Source: Hippophae tibetana (lineage: Eukaryota > Streptophyta > Magnoliopsida > Rosales > Elaeagnaceae). From it: a stretch of 64,000 nt of DNA. Position numbers and translations under genes: made by a program. The first letter of the stretch is position 1, and the number at the start of each line of letters is the position of its first letter. The DNA lies in the NCBI GenBank assembly GCA_037013495.1, contig CM072810.1, positions 50,578,843 to 50,642,842 on the forward strand, in the 5' to 3' direction. The notes below the pieces were generated by a model. It had not been told where the DNA came from, did not search any database, and saw only the letters and a list, made by a program, of their open reading frames with translations. Positions 63,601-64,000 of this stretch are shown piece by piece.

Positions 63601-64000
63601 TATTCAAAAGTGCCGTAAAGAAGATTTTGGTGCAAACAAAGGGTTCTTTATTTATGAATTCAATCAATATCTATGCTTCCAAAGAACAAATAAGGGAAGA
63701 GAAAAAGAAAGTAGGTACTGTTCACATTTTAAAAAAGAATAAAACATTTGATAAATCGCAATTTCAACTATAAAAGATGATAACTTTTGACTCGGGTATT
63801 GAAACGACTATATTATGATATGAAACCGAAGCTCTTAGCGATTCACACAATATGAGATGGCCTCAAATTTGGAATATCATTTTTGTACCTAAATTTCACC
63901 ATTTACATCATTTATTGGATCTTTTTAGTTTTTTGCCCACCATTTCCGTTTTACTTACTTTCGATTTTATTGAAAAGATCCGTAAAGGAGATATTAGTGC
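60678..64000 (+). repeat. 6-dimer higher-order repeat (4370 bp), copy 2, cut by window end
   Basis: The copy continues as B 60842, A 61204, B 61570, A 61932, B 62298, A 62661, B 63027, A 63390 and partial B 63756-64000. All markers of copy 1 recur at exactly +4370, including GTGCGGTAAAAAAG, GGGTTATTTATTTATG, TGTGGTCCCAC and GATATTAGTGC at the very end. I saw no difference over about 3.3 kb. This is either a very recent duplication or an assembly duplication. Confidence 0.9.

Larger units (their letters stand above)
1..64000. repeat. Satellite DNA array of ~364-bp monomers, whole window
   Basis: The sequence repeats head to tail from first to last base with a basic period of about 364 bp and a dominant dimer period of 728-730 bp. 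I placed 175 complete monomers plus one partial, with no inserted unique sequence and no inverted monomers. Monomers start at a TCGGAGTTCC-like (A, C, D) or TCGCAATTTC-like (B) motif; this phase is my choice, because a tandem array has no natural start. Length varies only by a few bases (362-367 bp), mostly in A-runs. A monomer near 364 bp, about two nucleosome repeats, is within a size class often seen in eukaryotic satellites. Which species and which chromosomal site this comes from cannot be read from the sequence. There are no genes, tRNA-like or rRNA-like stretches, or telomere repeats anywhere in the array. Confidence 0.98.

Noticed and set aside
1-64000. CRISPR array
   Set aside because: The repeats are contiguous ~364-bp units with no short repeat and unique spacer structure, and there are no cas genes.
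1-64000. Tandem array of transposon ends or a LINE/SINE-derived satellite
   Set aside because: I see no terminal inverted repeats, target-site duplications, poly-A tail structure, or coding remnant of any element in the monomers.
1-64000. rRNA spacer, tRNA or other RNA gene repeats, telomere repeats
   Set aside because: No conserved rRNA or tRNA blocks and no TTAGGG- or TTTAGGG-type tandem runs were found. The isolated TTTAGG in A monomers is a single occurrence per unit.

Overview
The whole 64 kb window is one uninterrupted satellite DNA array. I see no gene, RNA gene, transposon or unique sequence in it, and neither end of the array is reached. The repeat is AT-rich (hand count of one monomer: about 119 G+C in 366 bases, roughly 33%). 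It is built of about 364-bp monomers in head-to-tail order, all in the same orientation. I count 175 complete monomers and one cut by the right edge. This kind of array points to eukaryotic heterochromatin (centromeric, pericentromeric or subtelomeric). The sequence does not tell me the species, and I do not recognise the satellite family.

Four monomer classes can be told apart. A (about 366 bp) and D (about 366 bp) end alike and are always followed by B. B (about 363 bp) and C (about 363 bp) end alike and are followed by A, C or D. C begins like A/D and ends like B, so it looks like an old fusion of the two halves of an A-B dimer. Nearly the whole array is therefore written with two words: A-B (about 729 bp) and C-D-B (about 1093 bp).

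Layout: 1-29142 is the mixed, more diverse part, with 80 monomers of all four classes. Within it lie a 13-monomer 4738-bp unit in two almost identical tandem copies (2914-7651, 7652-12389), a 10-monomer duplication of about 3641 bp (about 17725-24408), and overlapping 5- and 7-monomer duplications (about 24830-29142). From 29143 to the right edge only A-B dimers remain (47 complete dimers, one A, one partial B). In this part dimer subtypes form higher-order repeats: a 7-dimer 5103-bp unit (35702-40804, 40805-45906) containing a repeated 2187-bp three-dimer block; a further partial copy 8744 bp downstream (49549 to about 52930); and a 6-dimer 4370-bp unit (56308-60677) whose second copy runs off the window.

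The main value of the window is its recombination record. Chimeric monomers mark unequal-crossover junctions (21132, 24772, 27321, 52829), a short conversion-like tract at about 35361-35555 matches a variant 32.8 kb away, and diagnostic variants show a shift from a diverse left part to a homogenised right part. The many short open frames are by-products of the repeat and are not called as genes.
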